The position numbers were made by a program, and so were the translations under genes. A stretch of DNA of 64,000 nt, taken from assembly GCF_016031625.1 (NCBI RefSeq), contig NZ_JACCHP010000007.1:186001-250000 (forward strand), given 5' to 3'. This DNA comes from Bradyrhizobium agreste. GTDB lineage: Bacteria; Pseudomonadota; Alphaproteobacteria; Rhizobiales; Xanthobacteraceae. The notes beneath the pieces were generated by a model, which was not told the DNA's origin, did no database searches, and saw nothing but the letters and a program-made list of their open reading frames with translations. Positions 62,089 through 64,000 of the stretch are shown here, piece after piece. Within the stretch, counting starts at the first letter, position 1, and each line of letters opens with the position of its first letter.

Positions 62089-62265
62089 CGGAGCGCGAGC
62101 TCGGCGCATGGTCCGAGCCGATCAGCCTGCTCGACCGGCGAGATCAGTCCTCCGAGCGGCGCGGTCCTTCGGCAATTCAGGCGAGGGAGGTTCACCTACT
62201 CAGCTTGCTACTCTTGGCCGCAAGGGCTGCAGTGGCGGGTCATGATGACGACTGAGGCATTCAGC
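62089..62265. other. Convergent intergenic region
   Basis: Nothing recognised besides the 3' ends of the two converging genes; no clear terminator. Confidence 0.4.
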
Positions 62266-64000
62266 TCACGCCACCCGCCGTTTCCGGCGCGCCGTGGGGG
62301 CTTGCCAGGAGAGATTTGCGAGCGGCACGGGCTTGCTGAAGTGAAATCCCTGGCCGAGCGGGATGCCGAGTGATTGGAGCAGTCTGACCTGTTCGGAGGA
62401 CTCGACCCCCTCGGCGACGATCGACAGCTTCAGCGTCTTTGCGAGCTGCACGATGGATTTCAGCACGGCGACGGTCTCGCTGCGATCGATCCTGTCGATG
62501 AAGGATTTGTCGATCTTGACCTTGTCGAAAGGAAAGGCCGTCAAATAGGACAAGGACGAGTATCCGACACCGAAATCGTCGAGCGCAATGGAGACGCCGA
62601 GCGCCTTGAGGCGCTGCAGCGTCCTGAGGTTCTCCTCGGTGTCGGCGAGAAATACGCTCTCGGTGATCTCGAGCTCGAGCCGGGTTTGCGGAAGCCCACT
62701 CTGCGTCAACGCAAAGGTCACGGTGTCGACGAGATTGGCGCTGGCAAATTGCAGGGCGGAGAGATTGACAGCGACCTTGACGTCGGCCGGCATGCTCATC
62801 GCATCGCGACAGGCTTTGGCGAGCACCTGATAGCCGAGCTCGACGATCAGTCCCCCCGCCTCCGCAACCGCAATGAACTCCGCCGGAGGGATGTAGCCCC
62901 TGGTGGGGTGATGCCAGCGCGCCAGAGCCTCGACCGATTTTACCCGACCGGCGCCAAGCTCGATCACAGGCTGATAAAACAGCTCGATCTCCTCGCGCCA
63001 GACCGCTTCACGCAGCTCGATCTCGAGCACGTTGCGCTGATCCGCTTCCGCCTTGAACTCCGCTGAATAGACGTGGAAGCAGCTTCGGCCGGCATTCTTC
63101 GACCTGTAGAGTGCAAGATCGGCGTTGCGAAGGATCTCGTCGACCCGCGTGCCGTGCTCGGGCACGAGCGCAAGGCCAATGCTACAGCCGATCACGACGG
63201 GATGGCCATCGATGTGATAGGGCTCGGCAATAGCCTGGATCAGCCGCGCGGCCAGGCTTGCAGCGCCGTCGCGCATCGCCGCCCGGCCGGGTGCCACGAT
63301 CACGGCAAACTCGTCGCCGCCGATTCGCGCCGCCGTATCGGTATCGCGGATCTGCGCCCTGATCCGGTCGGCGACCTGCGTCAGCAACGCATCGCCGCAT
63401 TGATGGCCGAGCGCATCATTGACCGACTTGAACTTGTCGAGATCGAGCAGGAGTACGGCGAACGCGGGCTCCAGCCGGCGCGAGCGGGCCAGCGCCTCGT
63501 CGAGGCGCTCCTTGAACAGGTTGCGATTGGCAAGGCCGGTCAGGCTATCGTAATGCGCGAGCCGCTCGATGCGGTCCGCCGACGCCTTGCGCTCGGTGAT
63601 GTCCTCGTGCGTGGCAACCCAGCCGCCGCCCTCGCGCCGGCCGTAGGAGATGTAGGCGACCCGTCCATCCGGAAACTGCACGGTGTTCGAGATCTGCTCC
63701 GACTGAGCGAGCCGGCTCTTCAAATCGACGAGGTACGTCTCGACGTCGAGCACGGCGGTCTGCTTCGCGAACACCTCCCGGAAGTCCATGCCGATCCGGA
63801 TCTCTTCCGGCACGAGGTCATAAAGTTCGAGCCATTGCCGGTTGAACGCAATCAGGCGGTCATTGCCGTCGAACATGCTCAAGCCCTGGGGAAGGTTCCT
63901 GAGCGCATCCTCGAACTTGCTGGCGAAATCGCGCCGCTCGCGGTGGGCGCGATCCAGCGCCTGCTGCCGTCGCCAATGGAATGTCGTCGCGACGAGGATG
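62266..64000 (-). CDS. GGDEF-EAL c-di-GMP protein, 5' end beyond window
   Basis: At least 578 residues; the reading frame runs to the window edge at 64000. The visible start begins in a hydrophobic/Arg-rich sequence (ILVATTFHWRRQQALDRAHR), which looks like the end of a membrane helix. A PAS-like domain follows (FDGNDRLIAFNRQWLELYDL), then GGDEF (ARIGGDEFAVI; intact) and EAL domains (SVEALARWHHPTRGYIPPAE; DDFGVGYSSLSYLTAFPFDK). Both active sites look complete, so it may make or cleave cyclic di-GMP depending on conditions. Cyclic di-GMP commonly controls adhesion, which fits the neighbouring curlin-like cluster. It converges with the autotransporter gene. Confidence 0.92.
   Translation of the reverse strand, partial: ILVATTFHWRRQQALDRAHRERRDFASKFEDALRNLPQGLSMFDGNDRLIAFNRQWLELYDLVPEEIRIGMDFREVFAKQTAVLDVETYLVDLKSRLAQSEQISNTVQFPDGRVAYISYGRREGGGWVATHEDITERKASADRIERLAHYDSLTGLANRNLFKERLDEALARSRRLEPAFAVLLLDLDKFKSVNDALGHQCGDALLTQVADRIRAQIRDTDTAARIGGDEFAVIVAPGRAAMRDGAASLAARLIQAIAEPYHIDGHPVVIGCSIGLALVPEHGTRVDEILRNADLALYRSKNAGRSCFHVYSAEFKAEADQRNVLEIELREAVWREEIELFYQPVIELGAGRVKSVEALARWHHPTRGYIPPAEFIAVAEAGGLIVELGYQVLAKACRDAMSMPADVKVAVNLSALQFASANLVDTVTFALTQSGLPQTRLELEITESVFLADTEENLRTLQRLKALGVSIALDDFGVGYSSLSYLTAFPFDKVKIDKSFIDRIDRSETVAVLKSIVQLAKTLKLSIVAEGVESSEQVRLLQSLGIPLGQGFHFSKPVPLANLSWQAPTARRKRRVA

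Overview
The window is GC-rich, gene-dense chromosomal DNA from an alphaproteobacterium, most likely Bradyrhizobium or a close relative (Nitrobacteraceae). This is inferred from the combination of genes: HisZ beside HisG, a CIRCE-controlled groESL operon, UbiA near RsmE, DUF6101, DUF2076 and DUF1402 proteins, a TAXI-type TRAP system, a BacA/BclA-like exporter, and many short palindromic dispersed repeats of the type common between rhizobial genes. No rRNA, intact tRNA, CRISPR array or intact insertion sequence is visible.

Layout. 0.3-4.5 kb: a DUF6101 protein and a very long TPR protein. 4.5-12.4 kb: housekeeping genes (ubiA, rsmE, hisZ-hisG), a polyprenyl-phosphate-type glycosyltransferase overlapping a ChbG/HpnK deacetylase, and a DUF2076 protein. 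12.7-16.5 kb: an L,D-transpeptidase, a CheZ-like phosphatase and a GAF-PAS-LuxR type regulator. 16.9-21.9 kb: an accessory segment with five consecutive minus-strand genes for secreted proteins (PAN domain, CHAP-like peptidase, SH3-like domain, two tail-sharing small proteins), ending beside a 3'-half tRNA-Lys-like fragment that looks like an attachment-site remnant. 21.9-26.8 kb: a lipoprotein, groES-groEL with promoter and CIRCE, and two secreted proteins. 26.9-31.1 kb: a degraded lactate permease, a BacA/BclA-like ABC exporter, a TorF-like porin and a histone H1-like protein. 31.1-38.6 kb: glcE-glcF, a monooxygenase, an SDR, and DUF1850 / fused TRAP permease / TAXI binding protein. 39-50 kb: a mix of small secreted proteins, a DUF1402 protein, Nudix hydrolase, thioesterase, aldo/keto reductase, TTC38-like TPR protein, an internally deleted oleate hydratase, amine oxidase, RibD-C reductase and nitrobindin-like protein. 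50.4-58.5 kb: a LacI-regulated sugar operon (regulator, perfect 20-bp operator, binding protein, two permeases, ATPase, GH31 glycosidase). 59.2-62.1 kb: four consecutive genes with curlin-like repeats. 62.3 kb to the end: a GGDEF-EAL protein cut by the window edge.

The most interesting segment is 59.2-62.1 kb. Three small secreted proteins carry glutamines spaced by 11 residues (exactly in two, partly in the third), as in curli subunits. The fourth gene encodes a protein whose N-terminal part has seven glutamines exactly 11 residues apart, followed by an autotransporter-like beta barrel. No csgE, csgF or csgG gene is next to it. I infer a functional-amyloid system in which the nucleator may be anchored by its own barrel. 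The second candidate is the 16.9-21.1 kb operon: two of its products share a three-module Cys-rich domain, resembling a VMO-I or jacalin beta-prism, joined in one case to an SH3-like domain and in the other to a papain-fold peptidase. Other items to check are the ubiA start lying inside a dispersed inverted repeat, the in-frame deletion in oleate hydratase, the glcEF pair without glcD, and the BclA-like transporter.
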